Shown: positions 1-7,238 of the stretch, in pieces | How the letters are laid out: every line of letters starts with the position of its first letter | Position numbering within the stretch: position 1 is the first letter of the stretch | Origin: Spirochaetales bacterium | Lineage (GTDB): Bacteria > Spirochaetota > Spirochaetia > DSM-27196 > SLST01 | Direction: 5' to 3' | Length of the DNA stretch: 10,949 bases | Assembly: GCA_007130265.1 (NCBI GenBank) | Contig: SLST01000458.1 | Span: forward strand, 1-10,949 | Made by a program: the position numbers and the translations under genes | The notes under the pieces: generated by a model | Told to the model about the DNA's origin: nothing | What the model saw: only the letters and a program-made list of their open reading frames with translations | The model's database searches: none

Positions 1-2
1 AC

Positions 3-482
3 CTCGTGCGGATCGACTTCACCGAACCCGAGGACCAGCTTCTCATCTCCGACGGCAGGAGGCTTCTGGTGTACGTGCCGGCGCACAACGTCCGACTCAC
101 GCAGACCCTGCGCGATCAGGTGGACGGTTCTCCGGGCGGCATGGCTACTCCGGAGGGCCTTGCTCTGATGCGCCGCAACTACAACATTGCGTATCTCGAG
201 GGGCCGGAGCCGGTGCCCATCCGGGAGGATTCGAGTACGTTCGTCACTAGGCTGCGTCTTGACCGACGACAGGCCTCCGAAGGGTTTCGCCAGCTGATTC
301 TCAGCGTCGATGAAGAAGGGTTCATTCGTGAAATCGTCGGTACGAAGGTCGATTGGGAAGAAGTAACGATGGAGCTCTCCAATATTCGCACGAATCAACG
401 CATATCGGATCAGGTGTTCCAGGAAGAAGGTGATTCATCGGCCAGTGTCGAGGAGAACTTTCTCTACGATCCCGAGGGGTAA
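3..482 (+). CDS. lolA: LolA-like outer membrane lipoprotein carrier, 3' part (5' end outside window)
   Basis: This is the C-terminal 159 residues of a periplasmic LolA-type chaperone, a family that carries lipoproteins from the inner to the outer membrane. The visible part opens with the family's typical strand pattern: a hydrophobic strand, Pro-Glu-Asp-Gln, 'LLISDGRRLLVYVPAHN', then 'VRLTQTL'. That matches the 'P..q.iv.dGk.lwvYdp' signature of LolA. Alternating strands follow ('TFVTRLRL', 'FRQLILSVDEEGFIREIVG'). The frame is open to the window edge, so the GTG at position 6 is probably internal and the signal peptide lies upstream. The stop (480-482) is directly followed by the ATG of the RodZ-like gene, which suggests coupled translation. 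Similarity is at fold and motif level only; a LolA-like protein of another role (LolA-like domains also occur in sigma-factor regulators) is possible. Confidence 0.75.
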   Translation, partial: LVRIDFTEPEDQLLISDGRRLLVYVPAHNVRLTQTLRDQVDGSPGGMATPEGLALMRRNYNIAYLEGPEPVPIREDSSTFVTRLRLDRRQASEGFRQLILSVDEEGFIREIVGTKVDWEEVTMELSNIRTNQRISDQVFQEEGDSSASVEENFLYDPEG

Positions 483-1607
483 ATGGAATCGATCGGCGCT
501 CGGTTTAACCAGACACGAGAGGCTCGGGGGTACACCCTCGAGCAGGTTGCTCGTGATACACACATCGCCAGACGATTTCTCGAAGCGCTCGAGCAGGAAG
601 ATTTCGCCATCTTCCCGGGTGAGCCGTATCTACTCGGCTTCATGCGCACCTATGCGAACTACCTCGGGCTCGACCCGGAGGAGACCGTCGCGCTCTACCA
701 CAATCTCAAGCTTCAGGAACAGCCGCCCCCAATCGACGAACTTATCAACAGGAGACCCGCGGTTCCCGTGGGACGCATCCTCGTGATCGTCGCCGCGGTG
801 ATCGTGATCGGCGCCGGCGTCTATCTCGCCGTCTCAGGAGGGCTGTTCGACGCGTCGTCGCGCCCGACCCGTCGCGAACCCGTTGCCGCGGCGCCCGGTG
901 GCGAGCCGGAGGCCGTCTTCCACATGGCGGATGAGATCGTCGAACAGCGTTTCTCCGAAGGTGAGCGCATCATGGTCCCTGTCCGCGACTCGCTGTTCGC
1001 GGTTGATCTCCTGCGGGTCGATGATGCCCTGACCGTTCTCGCGAGCGGTCGCGAGCAGCGGATCAGAGTGGGTGAAGAGGCGCTCATTGACGTGAACGAC
1101 GATGCCCAGAGCGACCTGCGGATCGTCGTACGCAGCGTGGACACAGCGGATGCTCCGCGCAGTGTCGTGATGCGGCTCGACCGAGGGGTTGCCGCCGCCG
1201 CGGCGGGTCGCCCCACGGTTCAGGATCCGGTCGGCGAGGTAGTCGACGCGCCGTCGATCGGGTCGACGCGCGAACCCACCCGCGAGGAGAGCGTCCGGCT
1301 GATCGCTGCCTACGACGAGCCGGAAGAGTTCCCGGTCACCATCGAGTTCGGCGGCTACGCGATGTTCCGGTATGAGGCCGACGGGCAGGCCCGCGTAGAG
1401 CAATACCACCAGCCTGGCGAGACCATCGAGATGGTCGTTCGGGACCGTCTGAAGCTCTGGTTATCCAACGCCGCGAGCGCGCGACTCCAGGTCGCCGGGC
1501 AGGAGATGTCGCTCGGTGGCCCCGGTGAAGTCACTGCGGGTCTGATCACGTGGGTCGCAGACCCGGAGTCCGACCGCGTTCTGCTCGAGCTCATTCCGGT
1601 CTACTGA
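483..1607 (+). CDS. RodZ-like protein: N-terminal HTH, one membrane segment, C-terminal DUF4115-like domain
   Basis: A 374-residue protein with the layout of RodZ, the membrane protein that links the MreB cytoskeleton to cell-wall elongation. Residues 1-75 form the RodZ-type helix-turn-helix ('IGARFNQTREARGYTLEQVA', then 'IARRFLEALEQEDF' and 'PGEPYLLGFMRTYANYLGLD'). Residues about 97-119 are one transmembrane segment ('ILVIVAAVIVIGAGVYLAV') preceded by Arg. Residues about 130-270 are a periplasmic linker with a predicted beta-rich stretch. Residues about 280-372 resemble the DUF4115 domain: 'YEADG', 'YHQPGETIEM', then 'LWLSNAASARLQVAGQEMSL'. The start is supported by GAGGGG at 474-479 just before the ATG, and it touches the upstream stop codon. 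The architecture is clear; the MreB role is inferred from the family. It is longer than many RodZ proteins because of the middle stretch. Confidence 0.8.
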   Translation: MESIGARFNQTREARGYTLEQVARDTHIARRFLEALEQEDFAIFPGEPYLLGFMRTYANYLGLDPEETVALYHNLKLQEQPPPIDELINRRPAVPVGRILVIVAAVIVIGAGVYLAVSGGLFDASSRPTRREPVAAAPGGEPEAVFHMADEIVEQRFSEGERIMVPVRDSLFAVDLLRVDDALTVLASGREQRIRVGEEALIDVNDDAQSDLRIVVRSVDTADAPRSVVMRLDRGVAAAAAGRPTVQDPVGEVVDAPSIGSTREPTREESVRLIAAYDEPEEFPVTIEFGGYAMFRYEADGQARVEQYHQPGETIEMVVRDRLKLWLSNAASARLQVAGQEMSLGGPGEVTAGLITWVADPESDRVLLELIPVY

Positions 1608-1626
1608 CCGATCGCAGTGAAGCTTC

Positions 1627-3003
1627 ATGACACGCAGCTTCTTTCTTGAAAACCTCGGGTGTGCCAAGAACCAGGTCGATGCCGAGATCATGATCGCGGC
1701 GCTCGAAGACTCGGGTTGGCGTCGCTGCGATGAGACCGACGAGGCGGCCGTCATCCTCGTGAACACCTGCGGGTTCATCGGTCCGGCAAAGCAGGAATCG
1801 ATCGACGTCGCGCTCGGGTTCCTCAGCGCGTTCCCGGAGGCCCGCGTCGTGATGGCCGGATGCCTCTCCCAGCGCTACCCGGACGACCTCGCATCCGAAA
1901 TACCGGAGCTCGCCGGCGTCTTCGGCAACCGGGCACCTGCACGAATCGTTGAGCTTCTCGAGTCGATTACCGCGGACACCGCGCAAGCGCCGGACAACTC
2001 GCAAGCGCCAGACACCGGGCCGCAGGTTCTCGTTCCAACCGCCGGACGCGGCGGAACGCTCGGGCTCGAATCGGCCCGGCGCTCATCGCTCCTCTCGCTT
2101 CCGGGTTCCGCGTACGTCAAGGTCTCCGAAGGGTGTGACAACCGGTGCGCCTTCTGCGCGATCCCGCTGATCCGCGGCCGGTCGCGCAGTAAGCCGATCG
2201 AGGCGGTGCTCGGCGAGATCGACGCGCTCCTCGATCGCGGGATCCGGGAGATCAACCTCGTGGCGCAGGACCTCGCCTCCTACGGTCGCGATCAGCCCGG
2301 CTCTTCGCCGCAGGAGCTGCTCCGTGCCGTGTCGCGTCGGCAGGGCCAATTCTGGGTTCGACTGCTCTACGTCTACCCCGACCACTTCCCGGACTCCTTC
2401 TTCCCCCTGCTTCAGGCCGACTCCCGCCTGCTGCCCTACTTCGATGTGCCGTTTCAGCATGCCTCGGCGAGCGTTCTGCGCCGGATGGGTCGACCAGGCT
2501 CCGCCGGGGGATACCTCGCGCTGCTGCGCAGGATCAGGACCGCCCTGCCCGACGCGGTGATCCGTTCCACCTTCCTCGTCGGGTTCCTCGGTGAGAGCGA
2601 AGACGATTTCCGGGAGCTGCTCCGCTTTCAAGAGCAAGCCGGGCTCGACTGGCTCGGGGTCTTTCCGTACTCGCCGGAGGAGGGCACGCCGGCGATGAGG
2701 GGGGATCCGCCGCTCGACGTCTCTCCGGCGCTCGCGTCGCGACGGGCCGCGGAGATCGAACGTCGCCAGCGGGAGATCACCCATGCGAGGATGGAACGCT
2801 TCGTCGGACGCGAGCTCGACGTCCTCGTCGAGGAACGCGTTCCCGGCGAGCCTCTCGCGATAGGCAGATGCTACGCTCAGGCGCCGGAGGTCGACGGCTC
2901 GGTCGTTGTCAACGCGCCGGAAGGCTCGCTCGAGCCGGGCAGTTTTGTACGGTGCCGGATCATCCGTCGCAACGGGCTGGACTTGGAGGCCGTGCCGCTA
3001 TAG
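1627..3003 (+). CDS. rimO: Ribosomal protein S12 methylthiotransferase RimO
   Basis: A radical-SAM methylthiotransferase of 458 residues that adds a methylthio group to a conserved aspartate of ribosomal protein S12. The N-terminal UPF0004 domain shows 'LENLGCAKNQVDAE' and 'VNTCGFIGPAKQES', typical of RimO rather than MiaB, with cluster cysteines C12, C48 and C79. The radical-SAM motif CxxxCxxC is at C170, C174 and C177 within 'KVSEGCDNRCAFCAIP'. Residues about 389-457 form the C-terminal TRAM domain. The length is normal. The linker between the first two domains (about residues 118-160) is rich in Ala, Pro and Ser and holds a small internal repeat (QAPDNSQAPDT). The gene follows the RodZ-like gene by 19 bp with only a weak ribosome-binding site (around 1617-1622). 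S12 itself is not encoded in this window. Confidence 0.93.
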   Translation: MTRSFFLENLGCAKNQVDAEIMIAALEDSGWRRCDETDEAAVILVNTCGFIGPAKQESIDVALGFLSAFPEARVVMAGCLSQRYPDDLASEIPELAGVFGNRAPARIVELLESITADTAQAPDNSQAPDTGPQVLVPTAGRGGTLGLESARRSSLLSLPGSAYVKVSEGCDNRCAFCAIPLIRGRSRSKPIEAVLGEIDALLDRGIREINLVAQDLASYGRDQPGSSPQELLRAVSRRQGQFWVRLLYVYPDHFPDSFFPLLQADSRLLPYFDVPFQHASASVLRRMGRPGSAGGYLALLRRIRTALPDAVIRSTFLVGFLGESEDDFRELLRFQEQAGLDWLGVFPYSPEEGTPAMRGDPPLDVSPALASRRAAEIERRQREITHARMERFVGRELDVLVEERVPGEPLAIGRCYAQAPEVDGSVVVNAPEGSLEPGSFVRCRIIRRNGLDLEAVPL

Positions 3004-3012
3004 GATCTGACG

Positions 3013-5100
3013 GTGGCAGCACGCGCTGAACTCGAAACACTCAATCCAGCCCAGCGCGAGGCCGTTCTCCACACGGGGGGCGCGCTTCTCATCCTCGCAG
3101 GCGCCGGTTCCGGAAAGACGCGGGTCATCACGGTCAAGATCGCCTACCTGATCGGTGAGCTGGGGGTAGACCCCAGGTCCATTCTCGCTGTGACCTTCAC
3201 CAACAAGGCGGCCGCCGAGATGCGCGCGCGGGCAGCAGCGATGGAGCCCGCCGCCGCCGACGTCATGATCAGGACCTTCCACAGTTTCGGCGCCTGGCTC
3301 CTGCGGCGCAACGCCGCGGCCGCGGGACTCGATCGCGGTTACGCGATCTACGACGACGATGATGTGATCAGCCTGCTGCGGACGATCTATCCGGATGAGC
3401 CCCGGGGAGGTCTCGCCCGGTACGCGAGGCAGATCAGCCGCGCGAAAGACTACACCCTGCGTCCCGGCGACGACCTCAGCCTCATCTCGCCCGGGCCCGA
3501 GCTCGCCGAGATCTACCGCGCCTACCAGCGGAGGCTCGACGAGATCGGGAACGTCGACTTCGGCGACCTCATCCTCAAGCCGGTGGAGCTGCTGCGTGCC
3601 GACGAGGCGATACGAAGACGCACCCGGCAGCGGTACCGCTACGTGCTCGTAGACGAGTACCAGGATTCCAATGTCGCGCAGTACGAGCTGCTGAAGCAGC
3701 TCTGCGACGAGGAGACCTATCTGTGCGTCGTCGGAGACGACGATCAGAGTATCTACCGGTTTCGTGGGGCCGAGGTCCGGAACATCCTGACCTTCAGCGA
3801 GAGCTTCCCCGGCACGATGGTCATCAAGCTCGAGCAGAACTATCGGTCCACCGGACCGATCCTCGATGTCGCGTCGGCCGTCGTTCAGCACAACCTGGGA
3901 AGGCTCGGTAAGACCCTCTGGACCGAGAGGACCGGAGGAAGCGAGCCCAGTCTCGCGCTGCTGCGCGACCAGGATGAGGAGGTCGACTACTGCCTCGACC
4001 TCATTTCCCGCGAGCCCCGAGAGACGGCCATCCTGTACCGGACGAACGCGCAGTCGCGGCTCTTCGAGTCCGCATTGATCAGGGCGGGAATCCCGTACCG
4101 AATCGTCGGTTCGCTGCGGTTCTACGAGCGCGAGGAGATCAAGGACGCGCTTGCGGTGCTCAAGCTATGCGCGAATCCCCGGGACGAGGTTTCATTCCGC
4201 CGCATCGTGAACAAGCCGGCGCGCGGCATCGGCGCGAAGAGCCTCGAGACGGTGACCGATGCGCTCTCCGACCATGGCGGCGACGTGCTCGAGGCCACTG
4301 CGGCCGCCGCCGCCGGCCTCTCCCGCAAGGCCGGCGCCGCGGCTCGGGCGTTCGGCGCCACGATCCGGCGGGCGAGGGAGTCGCTCGGCGGGGGGAAGCT
4401 CTCCGACTTCACCGAAGCGCTCGTGCGCGAGCTCGGTCTCTGGGAACTGCACGCGGAAGGCCAGGACCCGATCGTCGCCCAGTCAAAGGTCGAGAACCTC
4501 GAGGAATTCGTGAACGCCGCGAGTCTCTACCCGGCAACCGAGGAGGGGCTCGCCGAGTTCCTCGAGCTCGTAGAGCTCGACCGCTCGCGGGAGGCCGACG
4601 AGTCGCTCGATGCGGAGGTCACCCTGATCACGATGCACAACACGAAGGGGCTCGAGTTCGACCGCGTGATCGTTACCGGTCTCGAGGAAGGGCTTTTCCC
4701 GCGCGGCGGGGACGAGGATCCGGACGAGATCGAGGAGGAGCGACGGCTCTTCTACGTGGCGGTCACCAGGGCCCGTGACGAGCTCTTTCTGACCTCATGC
4801 GGCTACCGCAGACTGCACGGCCGGGTCATGGACTTCGTTCCATCGCGATTTCTCGGTGAGATACCCGCGGAACTCCTGCGCCACGCGACCGCCGGCGGGC
4901 GAGGTCGTCAGGCGCCTGGGGGTGAGGAGTATCCGGTGGGCGGGGCCGTGTACCACGATGATTACGGCATGGGGGTCGTTACCTCGTGCCGCCACAGCGG
5001 AAGCGAGCTCGTGGTGCAGGTGCGCTTTGAGACCGGTCGGGTGGCGAAGTTTCTGCCGCGCTACACACCGCTCGAAAAGGTGTCCGGCGATGACTGGTAG
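3013..5100 (+). CDS. pcrA: ATP-dependent DNA helicase, PcrA/UvrD/Rep family (superfamily 1A)
   Basis: A 695-residue 3'-5' DNA helicase for repair and replication restart. All SF1A motifs are intact: Walker A 'AGAGSGKT' (residues 29-36), motif Ia 'VTFTNKAAAEMRAR', motif II 'VDEYQDSN' with D214 and E215, motif III 'VGDDDQSIYRFRGA', motif IV 'QNYRST' (Y277, R278), motif V 'TMHNTKGLEFDRVIV' (about 540-554) and motif VI 'FYVAVTRAR' (R586, R588). The C-terminal 'VYHDDYGMGVVTS...LPRYTPLEKV' corresponds to the tudor-like tail of UvrD/PcrA that can contact RNA polymerase in other bacteria. The GTG start at 3013 is supported by AGGA at 3002-3005, which overlaps the rimO stop. The gene lies 9 bp after rimO, and the next gene starts inside its last 11 bp. 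Whether to call it PcrA, UvrD or Rep cannot be settled from one sequence. Confidence 0.93.
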   Translation: MAARAELETLNPAQREAVLHTGGALLILAGAGSGKTRVITVKIAYLIGELGVDPRSILAVTFTNKAAAEMRARAAAMEPAAADVMIRTFHSFGAWLLRRNAAAAGLDRGYAIYDDDDVISLLRTIYPDEPRGGLARYARQISRAKDYTLRPGDDLSLISPGPELAEIYRAYQRRLDEIGNVDFGDLILKPVELLRADEAIRRRTRQRYRYVLVDEYQDSNVAQYELLKQLCDEETYLCVVGDDDQSIYRFRGAEVRNILTFSESFPGTMVIKLEQNYRSTGPILDVASAVVQHNLGRLGKTLWTERTGGSEPSLALLRDQDEEVDYCLDLISREPRETAILYRTNAQSRLFESALIRAGIPYRIVGSLRFYEREEIKDALAVLKLCANPRDEVSFRRIVNKPARGIGAKSLETVTDALSDHGGDVLEATAAAAAGLSRKAGAAARAFGATIRRARESLGGGKLSDFTEALVRELGLWELHAEGQDPIVAQSKVENLEEFVNAASLYPATEEGLAEFLELVELDRSREADESLDAEVTLITMHNTKGLEFDRVIVTGLEEGLFPRGGDEDPDEIEEERRLFYVAVTRARDELFLTSCGYRRLHGRVMDFVPSRFLGEIPAELLRHATAGGRGRQAPGGEEYPVGGAVYHDDYGMGVVTSCRHSGSELVVQVRFETGRVAKFLPRYTPLEKVSGDDW

Positions 5101-5932
5101 CGCACAGGCGCGACTGCGCCGTCTCCCGCGAATCAGGCGTGCGAGGGGTTACAGGCTCTACACCGTCGACGGCGGACGGATCCTTGACCTCTGGCAGGCC
5201 GGAGGACGGGCAATCCTCGGGCATCGCAGCGGGGTCGTGTCGGTCGTCAAGCGGGTGCTCGACCGCGGCGTGCTCGCCTCAATGCCCTCCGTCCAGGAGC
5301 GGCGGCTGGAACAGGCCCTCCGTCGGCTTCTTGGCGACGACGCCTCGCTGCGGTTCGCCGTGTATACCTCGCGCACGCGCGCGCTCGAGGCGGTCGCGGC
5401 CGCGATCGGCCTGCCGGCGTCGTGTCGTCCCGCCGATCCGGTACGGCGCACGCCCGAAGATGCTCCGGGGGTCGAGTACTGGCGGCCCTTCCTCCCCGCG
5501 GTTCCTCGCAACATTCCCGGGGCGCCTCCGGTCGCGCTTCTCCCTATACTGCCCGACGGCGGCCTCTTCGAGGCCCAGACCGTCGTCTATCCGGCGGGCC
5601 TCGGGGTCACGCTCCCGTCCGATCTCGTGCCGGAGCCGGCGCTCGCGGCCCTGACAGCCGCCGCGTGGGCGCTGGTTTCATCGGGCCGGCGACCCGTGGT
5701 ACGTTTACCCGGATTCGGGCGCGTGGGGCCGTACCTCGTGCCCGAAGCAGTGGAGGACTACGACGGCGTGTTCGACTGCTTTCTGCGCTCCGGGGTGCTC
5801 ATCAGCCCCGATCCGGAGTCCCCGAGCATCGCGCCGGGTGAGCTGTCGGATGGGGAGCGTGCATGTCTCGAGACCACGGCTCGGGCGGCTGCGGCGCAAT
5901 CAGACGGGAAGAGAGGGACGGGTGGGAACTGA
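5090..5932 (+). CDS. Aminotransferase class III-like protein without a catalytic lysine (likely pseudoenzyme)
   Basis: A 280-residue protein without a confident family name. Its N-terminus reads like the start of class III aminotransferases and glutamate-1-semialdehyde aminomutases: 'RGYRLYTVDGGRILDLWQAG' followed by 'AILGHRSGVVSVVKRVLDRG'. Its C-terminus ('FLRSGVLISPDPESPSIAPG', then 'LSDGERACLETTARAAAA') matches their last segment in layout (G-V/I-x-x-x-P-S ... acidic turn, helix). Full enzymes have about 400-450 residues, so the middle is much reduced. Only two lysines are present, K54 in the N-terminal helix and K274 in the tail; neither is placed to bind PLP. The ATG at 5090 follows AAAAGGTG (5075-5082) and overlaps the helicase gene by 11 bp; the open frame extends further upstream, but only as overlap with pcrA. 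It could be a structural or regulatory descendant of a PLP enzyme, or a chance resemblance. Confidence 0.6.
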   Translation: MTGSAQARLRRLPRIRRARGYRLYTVDGGRILDLWQAGGRAILGHRSGVVSVVKRVLDRGVLASMPSVQERRLEQALRRLLGDDASLRFAVYTSRTRALEAVAAAIGLPASCRPADPVRRTPEDAPGVEYWRPFLPAVPRNIPGAPPVALLPILPDGGLFEAQTVVYPAGLGVTLPSDLVPEPALAALTAAAWALVSSGRRPVVRLPGFGRVGPYLVPEAVEDYDGVFDCFLRSGVLISPDPESPSIAPGELSDGERACLETTARAAAAQSDGKRGTGGN

Positions 5933-6218
5933 ACAGGCGATCCTGATGCTCTCGCGCTTCGTGCTCGGGGCGCTCGCAACCTTTCTTGCGATCATGGTCT
6001 GGTCAAAGACGCGAGACACGGCGTGGATGCTCATCGTCGTCGGCACCGTCGCGCACTATGGCGAGGTGGTTTTCTCGGCGCTCGAGACGCTCGGGGTCGT
6101 CCGCCTCGACGTCGTCAGCGTCGCCGGGATTGCCGTCTTCCCCCTGATCCTGACGAACCTGCCGATCCTCTTCTTCATCCTCGCCTTTCTGGTGTTCGTC
6201 AGCAGACGGATGCCGTGA
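5922..6218 (+). CDS. Small integral membrane protein, function unknown
   Basis: A 98-residue hydrophobic protein that I do not recognise. Three or four membrane segments are visible: residues about 10-28 (start 'LSRFVLGALATFLAIMVW'), about 33-55 ('AWMLIVVGTVAHYGEVV') and a long stretch about 67-94 that could be one or two segments ('PLILTNLPILFFILAFLVFV'), ending in Arg-Arg. The GTG start at 5922 is chosen because AGAGGGA lies just upstream (5910-5916) and because it gives a protein that begins at the first membrane helix; an ATG at 5838 would add an Arg-rich, non-membrane leader and a much longer overlap. It overlaps the preceding gene by 11 bp and is probably the last gene of the six-gene run. 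The 3' 216 bp lie opposite the ferredoxin reading frame. Confidence 0.7.
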   Translation: MGTEQAILMLSRFVLGALATFLAIMVWSKTRDTAWMLIVVGTVAHYGEVVFSALETLGVVRLDVVSVAGIAVFPLILTNLPILFFILAFLVFVSRRMP

Positions 6219-6428
6219 GCACGGCACTATTGATATGGCGCCGACAGGGCAGTCAAGTGCAACTCCCTCGAGCGCACCGAGCCCGTCTGCCGGCACGGCA
6301 CCGCCTGCGACGGTCGCGGTGTAGTCGCCGAGCACGAACACATCGGGCAGCACCTCTTCGCAGAAGCCGCATCCCACGCACAGCTCCTGGTCGACGGTCG
6401 CCCGAACACACGGTACATCCATGGGCAT
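6003..6428 (-). CDS. [4Fe-4S] ferredoxin with an unusual long acidic C-terminal extension
   Basis: A small electron carrier with one [4Fe-4S] cluster. Ligands are C17, C20 and C23 in 'LCVGCGFCEEVLPDVF' and C60 in 'LDCPVGAISI', the pattern of monocluster ferredoxins of about 60-70 residues. A normal ferredoxin would stop near residue 68, but no in-frame stop occurs until 6003-6005, giving 141 residues. Residues 71-141 are very acidic ('EDEEEDRQVRQDQGEDG') and are encoded opposite the upstream membrane-protein gene, codon on codon. The tail may therefore be a by-product of antisense reading, a real extension, or the result of a sequencing error near the end of the domain: a +1 shift would meet TAG right after the Ala-Ile region. 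Start codons at 6428 or 6422 are both possible; the ribosome-binding site is weak. The electron partner is unknown. Confidence 0.8.
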   Translation of the reverse strand: MPMDVPCVRATVDQELCVGCGFCEEVLPDVFVLGDYTATVAGGAVPADGLGALEGVALDCPVGAISIVPCSRHPSADEHQKGEDEEEDRQVRQDQGEDGNPGDADDVEADDPERLERRENHLAIVRDGADDDEHPRRVSRL

Positions 6429-6478
6429 AAGCTACTATCGTTCCCGGTCGGCGCAAAGCTTGATTCGTTCGGCGGTAG

Positions 6479-6506
6479 TTGACACTCGGGTGGATTTTGC
6501 TATCTT
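6479..6506 (+). promoter_or_regulatory. Sigma70-type promoter with extended -10, upstream of the 77-residue protein and ribosomal genes
   Basis: TTGACA at 6479-6484 is a perfect -35 box. TATCTT at 6501-6506 follows after 16 bp and carries the extended -10 dinucleotide TG at 6498-6499. The next gene starts at 6543, leaving about 30 nt of leader. No better promoter is visible before rplM, so this element probably drives the membrane gene, rplM, rpsI and possibly recX. Confidence 0.7.
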
Positions 6507-6542
6507 ACAAGGACGCTTTCGCGCATCCGTGAGGAGGAACAT

Positions 6543-6776
6543 ATGGTGGCGTTGATCGTGGGGATCATTTTCATTGCTTTTGCCGTGTACTCGGTGCTTC
6601 CGGTATCGTGGTCTCTGCAGTGGTGGGAATACGTCATCGACTTCCTGAAAGGCGGCGTGCCGATCATCGCCGTGTTCGTCGGACTGATCGCTGTCTTCAT
6701 CGGCATCGCCGACATCAAGGATCGCATTGAGGCCAAGAAGGAAGAAGCAGAAGAGGAGGCGCAGGCTGACAACTAG
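6543..6776 (+). CDS. Small two-helix membrane protein with charged C-terminal tail, function unknown
   Basis: A 77-residue protein that I do not recognise. It has two membrane segments, residues about 2-20 ('VALIVGIIFIAFAVYSVL') and about 39-57 ('VPIIAVFVGLIAVFIGIAD'), joined by an aromatic loop with two adjacent tryptophans. The tail, residues 58-77, is a charged, probably helical Lys/Glu stretch ('KDRIEAKKEEAEEEAQ') that should face the cytoplasm. The start is well supported by GAGGAGGA at 6531-6538. It is the first gene behind the strong promoter and lies 20 bp before rplM, so it is co-transcribed with ribosomal protein genes. This may reflect promoter sharing rather than a role in translation. 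Confidence 0.8.
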   Translation: MVALIVGIIFIAFAVYSVLPVSWSLQWWEYVIDFLKGGVPIIAVFVGLIAVFIGIADIKDRIEAKKEEAEEEAQADN

Positions 6777-6796
6777 CCGGGCGCGATAGTGAAGCA

Positions 6797-7228
6797 ATGA
6801 AGACGATATTTCCAAAAGCGAAGGATGTCGACCGGCGATGGTACGTCATCGACGCCCAGGACGCGATCCTCGGAAAGGTGGCCGTCAAGGCCGCCACCGT
6901 GTTGCGCGGCAAGCACAAGCCTGAGTTCACCCCGAACCAGGAGGTAGGCGACTACGTGATCGTCATCAACGCCGAGAAGGTTCGGGTGACGGGCAACAAG
7001 GCGACTCAGAAGATGTACTACCGCCATTCCGGGTATCCGGGAGCGTTGCGGTCGCGCACCTTCGAACAGATGATCGCCCAGAAGCCGGCTCACGTCATCG
7101 AACACGCCATCCGCGGCATGCTTCCCAAGAATCGACTTGGGCGGAAGCTCTTCACCAACGTGAAGGTATACGCCGGTCCCGACCACCCCCATGCGGCTCA
7201 GAAACCCGAGCCCCTGACGATCGAGTAG
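6797..7228 (+). CDS. rplM: 50S ribosomal protein L13
   Basis: A 143-residue L13, of usual length, a 23S rRNA-binding protein needed early in 50S assembly. Family landmarks include 'RRWYVIDAQDAILGKVAVKA' near the start, 'LRGKHKPEFTPNQEVGDYVI', 'YYRHSGYPGALRS' and 'HAIRGMLPKNRLGRKLFTNV'. The ATG follows a weak GTGAAG (6790-6795), so translation may depend partly on the upstream small gene, 20 bp away. It is followed by rpsI after 10 bp, the near-universal bacterial pair. Confidence 0.98.
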   Translation: MKTIFPKAKDVDRRWYVIDAQDAILGKVAVKAATVLRGKHKPEFTPNQEVGDYVIVINAEKVRVTGNKATQKMYYRHSGYPGALRSRTFEQMIAQKPAHVIEHAIRGMLPKNRLGRKLFTNVKVYAGPDHPHAAQKPEPLTIE

Positions 7229-7238
7229 AGGAGTATCC

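Noticed and set aside
2083..2784. A 233-codon minus-strand open frame opposite rimO
   Set aside because: It lies wholly opposite the conserved radical-SAM region, has low-complexity Arg/Glu-rich sequence and no domain signature.
2998..3891. A 297-codon minus-strand open frame opposite the helicase gene
   Set aside because: Its sequence is explained by the complement of conserved helicase motifs and no ribosome-binding site or domain supports it.
4167..4778. A 203-codon plus-strand open frame inside the helicase gene
   Set aside because: It is an out-of-frame, Arg/Gly-rich reading of the helicase coding sequence.
6023..6430. A 135-codon plus-strand open frame across the membrane-protein and ferredoxin genes
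   Set aside because: It is Arg-rich with no domain, and the ferredoxin cysteine motif on the other strand explains this DNA.
6430..6478. A promoter for the ferredoxin gene on the minus strand
   Set aside because: Only a weak GATAGT-like -10 is visible near the start, without a convincing -35 at the right distance.
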